From positions 89,901,912 through 89,965,911 of the forward strand of contig CM069436.1 in assembly GCA_035610365.1 (NCBI GenBank): a stretch of DNA of 64,000 nucleotides, in the 5' to 3' direction. The notes under the pieces were generated by a model. That model was not told where the DNA came from. It saw nothing but the letters and a program-made list of their open reading frames with translations, and ran no database searches. Positions 11,540-23,934 of this stretch are shown piece after piece. Numbering within the stretch: position 1 is the first letter of the stretch; each line of letters opens with the position of its first letter. A program made the position numbers and the translations under genes. The stretch comes from Aquatica leii (lineage: Eukaryota; Arthropoda; Insecta; Coleoptera; Lampyridae).

Positions 11540-11657
11540 TATTCAGTTGTCTTAATTTCTCTCTGTTTGATACTGTTTCTCTCGTAGCTACAGTTTTTGG
11601 AGTTGGCCCTGTGTCCTATCCCTGCCCCTTTTTCAATTGTTTCGCAGAGTGGACATT
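11539..11657 (-). pseudogene. R1-clade LINE ORF1, C-terminal zinc-knuckle fragment
   Basis: The last 39 or so residues of ORF1 contain CPLCETIEKGAGIGHRANSK followed by NC, a CCHC-type knuckle (C-x2-C-x10-H-x6-C) of the gag-like protein of R1 elements. ORF1 ends with TAA at 11541-11539, which overlaps the ORF2 ATG as TAATG. The N-terminal part is missing because the insertion is 5'-truncated here. Confidence 0.8.
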
Positions 11658-12699
11658 TCTGGGTGTGAGCCTAAATGAAAGTAAAACACACAGGTGTAAT
11701 TCATTTAATTTATTTGCAACTATAACATAATACACTAACTATTTACATTAAAGAAAAAATGAACATTATTTGAATTAAAACAATATTTGGGTTAAAACAA
11801 TATGTGGATTAAAACAATATGTGAGCGCCAATCACCTTACAATTGGTGATAAATAAAAGCATAAAATCTTATAAATAATTATTAATCGATATCAATTCAA
11901 AAGTAATAAACGTTTAATTTATTCCGAAAAGTTTTTGATAGCACAATTTAATTAACTTGAATTTAAAATGTAATAAGTAGTAGCATAACTTCTAGTTGAC
12001 TCACCATATATGATATGACGTTATCTGATATCTTCTATTTTTAGCACATTCTTTGTTAAATTGATAATATTTTTGCATATTATAATGAATCAAACGAATG
12101 TAGATTGAAAGCACAAATGTAGGCATAAAACCCAAATATAAATCCAATGAATAAAAATCCAGTAAATAATAAAAGAAAAGATGACCTTAAATATAAATGA
12201 TTAGAATGGTTTTTAATCGATATGAAATTACTTACGTTGCTTTAGATGCAACGGCCATTGAAATTCCTTTGTATAAATGTATTGCGTAACATTGTGAAAT
12301 CACAGCAATTAGTTGGAATGAATAAAAATTAATTTGTATGCGTTTTTACGCCATAATTAAGAAATTTGTCTTTCTTGCATCACTACGACGTGTAAGGCCT
12401 AAAGATGGCTCAAACGGAAGTGCGAACAAAATCGATTGGTCGGTCGATTCGAAATACGACGCGACGTTGCCAAACTGAATAAATTTAAATGCAAATTAAT
12501 ATGTGAATGCAAAATAGAATTTTAAATGTAATGAACTCTAACGGGACGTTACACCTTTGTAGAAAATTTCTAAAGTAAAGCATCGAAATAATTAATTGCT
12601 ATACGATTGATAGGCATGGACATTGAACACAATCTTTAAGAAAGTATGTTATCTTTTACTTTTTTGTAGATTTATTTAGTTTTGGCACCTATTCTTTTT

Positions 12700-14138
12700 T
12701 AACTCAATTTTTCTCTTCTTTGTACTGTGCAAACGCATGCTTTCGGAAAAAGAATGTTTAGTAGTAATTTGAGCTATAAAAAAATTTCGTGTTTATATTA
12801 AAGGCTCTGATTTTATAGTAGTGACTGATCACCATTCTTTGCTCTGATTACATTGGCTACAACCTCCTTCTGGGCGCTTAGCGCGCTGGTCCATTCGGCT
12901 ACAACAATATGACTTTTTTATCGTACACCAAAAAGGGAAAAACACGTAGTACCTGATCTCTTGTCTCGTTCTGTTACACCTGTGGACACAGTGACTGGCT
13001 GGCGCGTATTTGTAAACGTTATTATTGGCCTCATCTAAAAGTTATATTTGGAAATGTATAATATGTGCTTCTCATAAAGCAAAACAGAAAACACCTCCGG
13101 AGTTTCTAACTTCTAGAGCAAAACCAATACACCCATGACAAATACTGTATTGATACCATGGGTCTTTTACCTCGGTCTTCACAAATTATCTGCTACATTT
13201 TGGTTGTGGTACATTCTCTAAATTTACTTGTCTTTTTTTATTACGCACAGCTACGGCTTCTGCGGTTTTTAAACTAATAGAGGAAAATGTCTTCTTACTG
13301 TTCGGTGCTTTTCAATAGATTAAAACTGATAATACCGTTCAATTTCGCAGTTTACTTGGTTATGTGCACAATATCGCACCACTATTTTGTTTACGACTCG
13401 TTACTATCTTTAAACCCACCTTGCTAAGCGCGTTAATCGAGTAGTAGTTTCTTGTAAAAGGAAATTAACACTTGTGCAATATCTTCTTGTCTCACATTGG
13501 CTGCGCAATTCAAACTACAAAACATGAAATTATGTAAATGTCACCTTACTTTGTTTTTTGTGATCGTGAACATAATCTTTATAGAGACTTCTTAAGCAAT
13601 TCTCCTTCTCCTACAGAAGAACTTTCTAAGCCCGAACGTCCAATACATCCACAAAACCAATTCTACGAAAAACTTCGTTTAGATATACTACAAAACTCGG
13701 TTAAGTCTTACGCCAATACTGGGCATCGGCATAACTCACGTCGTCGTCCTATTCATTTCCAGGTTAGAGATCGTGTGTAGAAACGTAACTTTGTGCTTTC
13801 TGACGGTAGCACCAAAATTCATCGAGTTTTTTCACGTCAAACGAATTTCTTCTTCTTGGATATACCAGTTAGCAAATCATGATGGAGTTTTTCTTAGGCA
13901 TGTTAAAGATCTAAAACCTGCTCTTCCGGATTCCTCCGTAGATTCTACTACTTGTTCTATTGATACCTTATCTTTTTACTACCACAAACTTCAAAAGCGG
14001 CTGAAGCATAACAATTTCTCATTTTTTCGGTTCTCTGACTATTACCGTTTTTTGATTGGTCCTAACGTGTACTCATGCATTGAGATTTTTTTCTCTTTTA
14101 TTAAAGCTAATAATAGATATAATATCCTTATTTTTTAG
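12700..14138 (+). mobile_element. Gypsy-type LTR retrotransposon fossil, RNase H-integrase part
   Basis: Recognisable in order: gypsy RNase H (SEKECLVV and VVTDHHSL, about 12735-12845), the segment ahead of integrase (VHQKGK, PDLLSR), the integrase zinc region (CKRYYWPHL, about 13010), and the integrase C-terminal part (13538-14138, with RRPIHFQVRDRV). Order and spacing fit the 3' half of gypsy pol. Gag, protease and reverse transcriptase are not here. It is broken in many places and old. The family relation to the 40-44 kb gypsy is undecided. Confidence 0.78.
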
Positions 14139-14149
14139 CTGACGTGACA

Positions 14150-17100
14150 CATTCTCATTCTTTAGCCGTCAAAACTTCGCATTGATATCTTAAGTTACAT
14201 TTTTTCTTTGTGTTTTTTGTTAGGATAACTAATAGTTTAGACGACAGCAATGCTATTACTGTATATGTTACGTTTCGTTTTGTTGGTTTCTAAGTGTTGC
14301 CTGTCATTGATAGAATCGTTTATCCTTTTATTTGGTTCTTTTCAAAAGCTTTTCTTCATGAATTCATTTTATCTTGAGTATGTAAGGTCACTTTTAGATG
14401 ATTCTATCTCGCATGTAGGTTTTTGATATGTTTCGAACACTTTTTTTCTCATGCAGTTAGTGGACTTTGGATATTACAGATTTTGCCTATTTTGGGCGGT
14501 TGGTTGATCACCGTAGGGTGGGTTGTACTTTTTTGGGTAGAAGAACAAATTAGAGATTAACATCAAACCTTATCTTTTTCAGACTTTCCTTATTTCTGCC
14601 TTTCCTGCTTTTCATTTCTTTCTTCTTTGGTCTATCTATCTGTTTTATGTGCCAACCATTCTTTCTTTCTTCTTGTTCTTCTTGAAAGTTTGCTTTTAGG
14701 GCGGTTGGTTGGGTTCTAAGATTGGGTCACTGTCTCCATCTCTTTACAGAGAGAGGGATGGTCACGCACATATTTTTTTATTTGTTTTTTACCATGTCTT
14801 TCTCTTCTTTCTTTCTTTATGGTACGTTTTCTGTCTTTCTTGCATCTTCAGAATTTTTGAATCGGTTTGGTTGCTTTAAAAGTTAATTCTCTCTGGCTTA
14901 AGTTTTATCTTTTTTTTTCTTAAGTTCATTGCAACTACATTCTTTCTCTTTTAGTTGATTTAATTTTTTGCTACGTTGGGCTTAGTCAAGTATTCGTTAT
15001 TCTGTTTAGGTCTGAAGCTTCAGACAGGTTACAACTCCGTTTTCTGTCCTTCCACTTCGTCGGCTTTTGTGGATGTTGTTAGTTTTGGGATATCTCTTTT
15101 GCTACTTTTTTTTGTTTTTTCGTAAGATGTTCTAATTTGTTTATCGGTTTATAAGTGTTATTTTTACAGTCCAGCAAAGTAATTGATAATTGACAAGGGT
15201 TTAATTAGCAATTGTTAGTTCTTGCGTCTTCTTCTTTGTTTCATTCTCTTGGGATTGTAGTCTACCGTTAAGCGTTGTCAATAATTTTCTTGGAAACTGC
15301 ACCTAATTACATTCAATTATAGAAACAAATTATTTACGATACGGAATTATATCATGCCATTTTAAACTACGTTTTTTGCTTATAATTTAATTTAATCAGT
15401 AAGAATCCGAAATTTTAATTAAAAATCAGGATTACAATTCCAGTCGTATAACTTAATTCTGCAGACAAAAGAGTGTTAACGTAGGAGATGCCACACATTT
15501 CAAGTTCCTTTTTTAAATCGAAACACATAAAGATAAAAGCTTGAAAACCCCACGTTGATCATAAAACTTGCATTAGTCAGGAGCAGCACAAACTTGGAAA
15601 TAAAAGGATTGCTCTTTGCTGCTCTCGTTATTTTAATTTAATTTCTATTGTTAGCGTAGATTTGTTTTTATTATAGATCTGTTTATCTATTGGATGAACC
15701 TATTTAAATTAATCGTAGCTTAATCGGCAGCAAAATCCTAATTAAGCTATTAAATTCCAGTTCGTGGTATTACGTTACAATGATATATCATGTGGAAGCA
15801 AGTAAAATTGTTGAATTCTCTAATTTCAATAATTGAGTTCATAGTAAAAGTAGATACCGAAAATTGCATTTGAATTTATTGGTGCTTTATTTGTAATTTT
15901 CAAAAGGATTTCTATATTTTCTCTTGCTTAAACTTGTTTATGGATGAGATAGAATTTTCACGATGATTAGATTTAAAAATGTTAATGATAAATTTTAAGA
16001 AACTGCTTTAAATATAAATTTATTGGAAAAACGCGCCTTTACATTTTTATTTTATTTTTTGATAATAAAAATGAAAAAGAAATTCCTTTGTTCATTTTGC
16101 TGAACTTCGACTTTTTTTTAAGATTGGCACTTATTGTTATCTGATAGGCATTTGCAAAGATGTTTTTGCAAAAGTGGGGTTTTAGCTGATTTGTTACAGT
16201 TTGTTTTCGATTACACTAAGATTTTTTTACTTTTTTATAATAATTTTGTTTTAAAATAATTATTTTTATTAGTCGTTTTACAAAGAAAACTAAATTACTT
16301 AGTTTTTTTAAGGTTTAAGTAAATTTTGTCTTGTGTTATAAATAATTTTTAAATTATGCATTAATTAATTTTGCATTTGTAGTTATAAAATGTATAAAAA
16401 AAATATGTAATAAAAATTAAGTTGATACTAAAAAAACAACATAAACATAATTTACTTTGGTACGTCAGTAATTACACTTTTAATTAGTTTTGACAATTAT
16501 TACTCAAAATTTTGAAATACACTCAATAATTTAAACTGAATTTATACATACTTTTGAAAGTAAATTAAAGCCGTTTGACTAATATAGTTACGTTTACAGG
16601 TGTGTTATCGCGTAATATAGAAAACAAATTATATTTCATTTATTTGTTAACAGTTATTTACACTATTTGCTTTCTTTTCAGAGTTTTTAGTGGTTTCAAT
16701 TTATTATTGCGCTAATTTAAACTGTTATACTACGTTTATTTTCAAGTGTTTATATTGCAACACAAAATTTTTGTAAATGTGTATCTTTAAATAATAACAG
16801 TTCAAACCTTTATGAAATTAATTTTTTTTTAAATCTAGTGCACATTTGGTTGCAGTTTCTACATGCATTTTTGCGTAGATTTAAATTAATTAGTAGGAAC
16901 AAGTACCAATGGGGAACCTGAAAAGTACAACAAAATCTTAACACTCAACGCCGGACTTTGATCTCCCGTGTTTCTTAATTAGAAAATCTTCAAGGAATTA
17001 ATTACGTCACTGATAATAACAAAACTTTACAGGCAGGAGCGGGGTGTTATTGTAAACATTTTTTAATTGAGTGTACGCCGATCGGACTACTAATAAAATT

Positions 17101-18080
17101 TAGAGCGCCGATTAAGTAAAAAATCAAGGTTGCTAATGGTAAATTAAATAAAAAAATAAATGCGGTGAACTGAAGGAAGTTAAACAGGTGTTTGATAACA
17201 TGGTGAGTATATCGCGACACGGTAGCAAATTTAAACTTTACGGTAGCTGTTTATTTTACAGCTGTTCTAGTTACATAACGTTCTCGTATAACATATGGAA
17301 ACAAAATTAAATAACTACACAAACCTTTTGGCCGGCATTACCTAACCACGCAAATATTGATAGTTCTAACATAGATTTTTATGTAACTACCAGGAAGTCG
17401 AAATAACCGTTGTCAGCACTTGGACCAAGATTTTGCCTATTCTGTTAAGTATTAAGACTGTTATGCCACTACCGCCAGGAATAAACAGATAATCGACTTT
17501 ACAAATTCAATACTTACTGAATATGAGATGCAAGATGGTGATAATGATTCTAATGAATTGATGGCACATGGATGAAGTAAATCTAGTTAAATCAAAACGT
17601 AGTCGTGATAAATAAATCTCTTAGTCATTCGAGCGGCCCAGGTAACAACGGTAGCCAATAAAAAAAAAATCACTAATCATATTTGGTTTACAGGCAAGCA
17701 GAGAACGGTTTTAAAATATATCTCGAGATGAACGACTTAGCTTTCTAAAAAGGATTTCGAACGGGGACGGGTTTCACCGGGACGGAGATTTCCAGGAACA
17801 AATCTCAGAAAGAGACGGTTTTTAGCGGAACGACTTGGCAAATATTTTTTTACAAACAGGTTTAGGAACGTTGGCCAATATACAGCACAATGTGTCATAA
17901 ATTGACGCCGAGTGTTATAAATGCAGGTTGCTGCAAGTCGTAACTTGTTGTTAAAGCGTTTATTTACATGCAGAATTTACTTTTCAACTTTTAGTTTTTA
18001 TTTAACATTTAAACGGTCCAGTTGTTGTTGATCAGTGTCGTGTATAAGTAATTATGGATCTAAGAGTGTTTTACGAGTCA
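14150..18080. other. Noncoding flank, possible gypsy 3' sequence then AT-rich DNA
   Basis: 14150-15300 is T-rich on the plus strand and has GGGCGGTTGGTTG twice (about 14497 and 14700); it may be untranslated or LTR sequence of the preceding gypsy fossil. 15300-18080 has no recognised gene. Confidence 0.4.
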
Positions 18081-18099
18081 GTCATATAGTAAAAATGTG

Positions 18100-19524
18100 G
18101 ATTTTACATAATATAAAAGTAATTATGTTTTAGATTTGTCGCCAGATACAGACTTTTGAATAACGCGGTTGATGATGTTGAAGCTTCAACGTCTGAAAAA
18201 TATATGGATGTAGTAATCCTTCCTCCAGAATCTAGTAATCAAAACGTTGACAGTGATAAAGATGCAATTGAATTTATTTAATTTCCCAAGAAAGTTTCTG
18301 GAGAATTGAAGCTACATTTTCAAAATTCTTCAGATGATAAAGAGAGAAGAGAAAAAAAAATCAACGAAAAAAGACAAATGTAGAGAAAAGTGCATCAAAT
18401 ATCAATTGGTCATGACGCTAAGGATCCTCAAAAAGTAGGCGAAGAGCACGTTGGAAAGTTGGAATATGAAATATTTTCTTGATTTTTTACAACCGAAATT
18501 ATTTCTTTTATCCGAGAACAAACTCAGCTCCATGCTAGTAGGGACAAAATGCTTATAATTTTAGTGTATCTGACGAAGAGATCCAGCAATTTTTAAGATA
18601 ACTTCTAATCAGCGGCTATCATCGCCTTCCAACTAAAAATAATTACGGGTCTACATCTGAGGTTATGCCAGTACCGATTTTTGCTAAAACAATGAACAAG
18701 GAAAAAATACGAATCATAAAGTCTTACCTTTATTTAGTTGACAATCGTAGCCTTTCTAATTTTAAAATAGCAAAAGTTTTGGAGTTTTAAAAAACTAGAA
18801 GAACGGTTTTAACAGTTTGGAATATTTAACAAACATTTTAGTATAAATGAAACAATGGTTTCATATAAGGGGGTCACGCGGAAAAAATGTTCATAAAAAA
18901 TTTGGATTCTACATACCTATAGATGCTTTGTGGAAAGGATGGATATCTATACAACTTAAAAATTTTTTATTGGTAGTTAGGAGACCGTACAACACCTTTA
19001 GAAAGATTTGCGCAAAAAAGGTATTCGTGTCTGTGGTACGATAAGCGAAAACAGAACAAACAAATGTACTTTGATTTCATCTAAAGACATGAAAAAAAAC
19101 AGATAAGGGTTCATACAACGATAGGTCAGATGGGATTGTAGTGTGTGTAAAATGGTACGACAATGCTGTAGTAACTGTAGCAAGTAATCACTTCAAAGTT
19201 TAGAATGGGTGGCGTTGAACTTCTCGACCGCTTATAAGCTAGTTACAGACCCATGTTACGATCGAAGAAGTGATGGTGGAACGTTTTCTCAAATGATTTA
19301 AAAATACCCATTGTTGCCGCATTTCAATTTTTTTGACATATAAGTCCCGGAACCTCTATAACCCATTTGCACTTTACACAAAACGTAACATTAGGACTCA
19401 TCAATGTTGGCGCAGCCCAACGGAGAAAAACAAAAAACTATCTGCACCTGTATTACAAGACAACAGACTTGATGGTGTAAACCACATTTCGAAGAGTACA
19501 TTGGAAGGACTGTTATGGAAAAAA
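18100..19524 (+). pseudogene. piggyBac (PGBD-type) transposase, strongly decayed
   Basis: Family blocks appear in order on the plus strand: acidic N-terminus (VVILPPESSNQ, about 18210), a SINETMVSYKG block (about 18850, where SIDE-M-YKGR is usual), FGFYIP, CGTISENRTNKC and SSKDMKK (about 19040-19100), KWYDNAVVTVASNHF (about 19150), GGVELLDRL (about 19210) and RPMLRSKK...WWNVFSND...IPIVAAFQF (to about 19330). The first catalytic Asp reads Asn, the third reads Glu, and the block with the second Asp appears deleted near 18960-19010. Many frame changes. It is a different and older lineage than the 3.3-6.05 kb element. No clear TTAA-bounded ends found. Confidence 0.78.
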
Positions 19525-19529
19525 ACTGG

Positions 19530-19612
19530 AGGTTTAATTTTTTAGTATAAAATTTGTTCCTCGACATACGCTATCCTTTTCTTCGTAGTCGGACGTCAAA
19601 CGAATTCATACT
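19530..19612 (+). repeat. Family B LTR fragment (fossil)
   Basis: The run TAGTATAAAATTTG...TCCTTTTCTTCGTAGTCGG...CGAATTCA is collinear with 59255-59341 inside the family B solo LTR (59225-60275). It separates the piggyBac fossil from the Penelope-like fragment. Confidence 0.6.
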
Positions 19613-19614
19613 AT

Positions 19615-20495
19615 AGAGTTAGAACATAACAGCAGTCTAGCCTTTATTGATGTACTGGTGATAAAGAAAAAATAACGGTAAATTGGAGCATTCCGTTTAT
19701 AGAAAGAAAACGCACACTAATAATTACTTAAACGCCAAATCTCACCATCATCCAGTACAGAAGAATACTGTTTTGCATATTTTAGCTAAAAGAGCTACAC
19801 GTGTGTCAGATAATAAAAATCTACAAAAGAAAAAGGAGACACTGTTGGAGTCCTTACATCAGAATAGATACGGGTTCAAAAAGATCCAAAACGCAAGGAA
19901 AAGAGTAATAAATCCAAAAGTCAAAAAAGACTTATCACCTCCTACTAGCACCGCTTGTTTACCATACTGTATGGGTTCGACAGACAAAATAAGCAGGGTG
20001 CTAAAAAAACATAATATTAAAACTGTCTTTACGACTAAGGATACCCTGAACACCTGGTTTACATCTGCTCAAGACAAACATAGGGCTCTAAAACATGCCG
20101 GAGTTTACAAAACTCCTTGTTCTTGTAGATCAAGGTATATAGGACAGACGAGACGCTCTATTAAAGTTAAAGTAAAAGAACATATGGCTGATTGCAAACA
20201 CCGCAGAGTTACTAAATCAACAGTGGCAGAACACGTGTGGAAACAAGAACACGCGCTGAACTTTGACCAAACTAAAGTGTTGACTAGAACTCCTTTCTAC
20301 TTTTGCAGACTAATCCGCGAAGCTGTGAAAATAGAAAAACATCCATGTAATATGAACCGAGAAGAGGGTTTTAGACTCAGCAACTCTTGGCTACCAGTAT
20401 TATATCCTCTAAGACAAAGATCGACTTTCTTGAAAAGGACACAAACACTTACTCCGAGTAATAACGAAGTCAGTCAAGCGGTGACGAAAAGATAA
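19615..20495 (+). pseudogene. Penelope-like element, RT thumb and GIY-YIG endonuclease
   Basis: The fragment starts in the reverse transcriptase C-terminal part: IELEHNSSLAFIDVLV (about 19617), then, one base out of frame, a 270-residue frame from 19683. This has SVYRKKTHTNNYLN and SHHHPVQK (residues 4-26), the linker LPYCMGSTDKISRVLKKHNI (93-112) and a GIY-YIG nuclease: GVYKTPCSC (140-148), YIGQTRRS (152-159), EH (166-167), AEHVWKQEHALNF (182-194) and REAVKIEKHP (212-221). These are the family hallmarks of Penelope-like retroelements. The RT fingers and palm are missing (5'-truncated). The nuclease domain itself is open. Confidence 0.88.
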
Positions 20496-21240
20496 GGAAT
20501 AGAAATGTTTTTAGGTACTCGAGCACGTGGATGTACATAGATGTAAATGTTTTGTTTAATATAACTATTGTTCACTAAATTACAAGTAAGATGACGGATT
20601 TTTGAGTCGAGGTTCTCAGGTTAGCAAATAAAAAAAGTGCAATAAACCAAATATTTAATAATAGAACGATAAACAGAATGACCCAGAAGACCGTCAGGTT
20701 TATAAGTCACAAGCAAGTCGAGAAATGGAAGAGAACCATTAGTTTTGATTTTTATAAATTTGATATCTCGACTCTCAGATTCTTCCTTTTTTTAAAGACA
20801 AATTTTCTATATCTTTATCTCAAGATGTATACCAAATTCTTTGTTCATCTGTTTTTGTCTACATTGGTAAAATTGGCCGTTTTGTTATTACACGCATTTC
20901 TAAGTCCGTGGTTGATGAACATCATTTTACTACAAGTCACGAGATAGATTTTAATAACGTTTTTGTGATTACAAAATCATAATTCTGTTTCAATAGAAAA
21001 ATCTTAGAGAGCATAGAAATCACACATAATAACTTTAATCATGACCATGGTTTTGAGCTATACCTTCTTTGGTTCCTGGTCATTACTCTCTTTTGACCGT
21101 AACCCAGTCAAAGTCGCGCTTAATCAGCAGCAACCAGTTTTTTTTTATATATGCGGAGACTACTCCTCCTTACGTCACTCTACGGAGAATCTGGCTTGCT
21201 CTCGATATTTGCCGTTGCTTTGATGCTCTGAGTGAATAAA
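20496..21240. other. No gene recognised
   Basis: Probably the 3' flank of the Penelope-like fragment, then unassigned sequence. 21050-21230 is somewhat GC-richer and may belong to the adjacent gypsy relic. Confidence 0.35.
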
Positions 21241-21965
21241 CACTAATCGTTGAAATTGTAAAGATTTGGGTAGCTAATATGATGTCTACATTGGTAATAC
21301 GGTGTACTTGGGTCTGTTCTAAAACCATCTTTATCTACAATGAATCCCAGAAATAAAAGTGACGAACGACAACATTTATCCAAGTTGATGATACAACCAT
21401 CATTATTAAAGCAAGAGGCAACATAATTTAGATTTTTGACAAGAAACTCAAATGTAGAGAAACCTACAATAATGTCGTCTAGATAAACAAATACTTGCCA
21501 TCCGATAATAAAAGACCAAGAACACGACCCATCACTCGTTGCAGCGTTTGAAGACTGTTTGATAATCCAAAAAGCATAGTAACAAATACGAAAAAGCCTT
21601 TACCTGTAACACAGAAAGCAGTTTTGGCACAAAAGTTTTTTTCTAATGGAATTTGTCAGAAAGCCTTACATAAATCAATAGAAGATAAATATTGAAGTCG
21701 GTACGAAAAAACGGATAGGAATTTTTCCTAGTCACAGCATTAAGACAACGAGTATCATAACAGGCTCTCAATTTACCATTTTTCTTCTTCTTTACCAACA
21801 AGATAGGGCTATTTCATAGACTATTTAATTTACGAATAAGTCTTAAACGAATCATTTCGTCGATTTCTTTACGTAGATGCGATTGCATAGTAGGAGAAAG
21901 TAAATATTGTCGCTGCTAATAGGTAAGGTGTTGTCAGTATCAATGATGTTCAGCGATATGGGTAC
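21241..21965 (-). mobile_element. Gypsy-type reverse transcriptase fossil
   Basis: Minus-strand reading gives the gypsy RT landmarks in order: an LR-EID-MI helix, SPILLVKKKNG, a D-R-LN region, an F-L-N-QR-MDRVL-like segment, and LDDII followed by FLGFIV and DKDG. Only the reverse transcriptase part is present. Multiply broken, old. Confidence 0.72.
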
Positions 21966-23930
21966 GACCTGGTTTGGTAGAAGATAATTTACTTTACACT
22001 TACACCAGAATACTTTTCTCTAGCTAAAGAACCACGCAATTATGCACGACAAAAAATTTGATTTTTCTCAGGTTAAATACCACAAATCAAAAACAAAATA
22101 CAATTACGTGATTAAAAAAAAACAAATAAAGTTACCTTGAATAGATTACAAGCGTAGAAAACAACAAAAATCAATAAAAATTTAATAAACAGTATAAATA
22201 CGTACGTACGCCTGCACAGTTGTGCGCTTGGAAAAGACATGATAAAATTACAACCACGATGGATGAATAGTACAAAAACAAAGGGTTGAGATTAAAAAAA
22301 AATTTGCTTTCAGATAGGCAACTTGATGCACTCAAATGTATATGGTAAATGACCATGAACAGGAATTTGTATCTACAAAAAATGCAAATAAAATACTATA
22401 TGAATTATTAAATAAAGTGATAAATGAAACCGTTACAACAGTAACTATTGTTTATTATCTATTATTAAGCGTTATTATAACGACGAGGTAAAATTAAATA
22501 AAAAACTTACGATTAAACGGGTTCCTACAAACCTCATTCTACTTACAGCGAAATTTAACCGGGAAATGAGAATCTTGCAAATGTCGTACACAAAAAGTTG
22601 AATCGTATAGTCAGTTGCGCGCTCCTGGCAGTGCAGAAGTAATTTTTTTTTAAATATAAAAATGTGACATGTTATTACTAACGACACGTAACAAGTTTAT
22701 GAAAACTGCTAATACCTACCATTCATGTGCCACATTATTTGACTGTGAAAGGTAACTGCAGTAGTTAAAACTGTTTTTTCTAAAAAATTAAACTTTCACT
22801 AAAATTATTAAAAAAATCTGATTTGTTTTTTAAATCTGTGTTTTATAACAATGTTTTTTTGTTTTATTTTTAACTGTGTCTATGTAAACATATTTAAATT
22901 TTATACTATTGAAACGTGACAATCGAGATGCAATTGTTTAAAATTTTAAGTTTTTGTATAGTATTGATAGAAAAAATTATGTTTATTTGCTGAATTGACT
23001 ATTTTTAAATGTAACTTTTATTATTAAAATGGAAATTATTTAAATTCAACAATTTTTAGTACAACTATAAATTAAAACGTATGAGGTAATATTCTAAAAA
23101 TGCAAACAAACACAAGTTATACTAGTTTAAAAGAAATAATCATTCAAGCAATATAGGCGTCGAAACTAAAAACCTATTTTAACATGTAATACTTAAACTT
23201 AATATTCCTGAAATACTTTGGTTTTAATTACCCCATGTAATGAAACTGAACTGTCCGATAACGTTTATGGTAACATTCTTTTAAAACGAGGGTTAAAGTT
23301 AAGCTTGATAAAAATTCAAAACTTTATAGAATATTTTGAATTTAAGTTATAATATTAAATATAAAAAAATACTTTTTAAAACTATTTTTAATAAATAAAA
23401 AAATTGTAATTATTGTAATTTTTTAAGGAATTTGTATTTCTCCTTTAATACTAGAAAAAATAAGTTCAGATATTTTAATACCAGTACTATTTGTTGCAGA
23501 TAAACCTTCGAAATAACACCTCAAGCTAATGTTGTAACATTAACATTTAGTGCAATGTACTTCGGTAATAAAGGAATGGGTAGCACTCATATCTTATCTT
23601 GTAACGATAGGCCACGTTCACATTGGTTTAACTAAATTAACTCGTAACTGAAATTTCTCTAAACTTTACGCTGTTGCTATTGTAAAATTTTATGAAGCTT
23701 GTCGTTATTACTGGTCTTGTGTCCGAAGTTTAAATGTATGCTTCCTATTTGGTTTCATTGTCATTGCAATTCTTTAAATTTTGTTTATAAGTTGTGGATT
23801 AGGCAGACTAATATAGTAATTGTAAATATTTTTTATACACAAAATTTTTACTTTATTTTTAGTTCTAGTTAAACTGCTCTTGATTGCACATCACTTCAAG
23901 TTTGTTTTCTATTTTTTTATATATAAATAT
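21966..23930. other. AT-rich intergenic sequence
   Basis: Nothing recognised with confidence. A short GGCCACGTTCACATTGG near 23610 resembles a DNA-transposon tip but no partner is seen. Confidence 0.4.
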
Positions 23931-23934
23931 ATAT

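Larger units (their letters stand above)
8488..11657 (-). mobile_element. R1-clade LINE, 5'-truncated
   Basis: A minus-strand non-LTR retrotransposon of about 3.17 kb, flanked by the 14-bp duplication TCTGGGTGTRAGCC at 8474-8487 and 11658-11671 (one mismatch). The plus strand starts with a T-run at 8488-8497, the poly(A) tail read backwards. The body has the ORF1 zinc-knuckle tail, an apurinic-type endonuclease, reverse transcriptase and a C-terminal Cys/His motif, and no RNase H is seen. Truncation falls inside ORF1. It lies in a family C LTR, whose uninterrupted copy is at 29621. Confidence 0.9.
8364..12553. repeat. Family C LTR-like unit, split by a LINE (fossil)
   Basis: The unit begins TGTAATAAAA and ends CGTTACA, so its tips are TG...CA with inverted TGTAA/TTACA. 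Without the LINE at 8488-11657 it is about 1.0 kb. A second copy starts at 29621 at the same junction and is collinear across the LINE insertion point. Minus-strand features include GTAAGT and TGGCGC at about 11823-11832. It is noncoding and most likely a solo LTR of a gypsy-type element. The flanks CCCCT and CCTTT do not give a clean target duplication. Confidence 0.6.

Noticed and set aside
16950-17100. TTAACACTCAACGCCGGA as a piggyBac terminus for the 18-19 kb fossil
   Set aside because: No matching inverted end past 19.5 kb; the weak echo near 17900 lies on the wrong side.
23600-23640. GGCCACGTTCACATTGG as a Harbinger tip
   Set aside because: No inverted partner or duplicated TTA/TAA found nearby.
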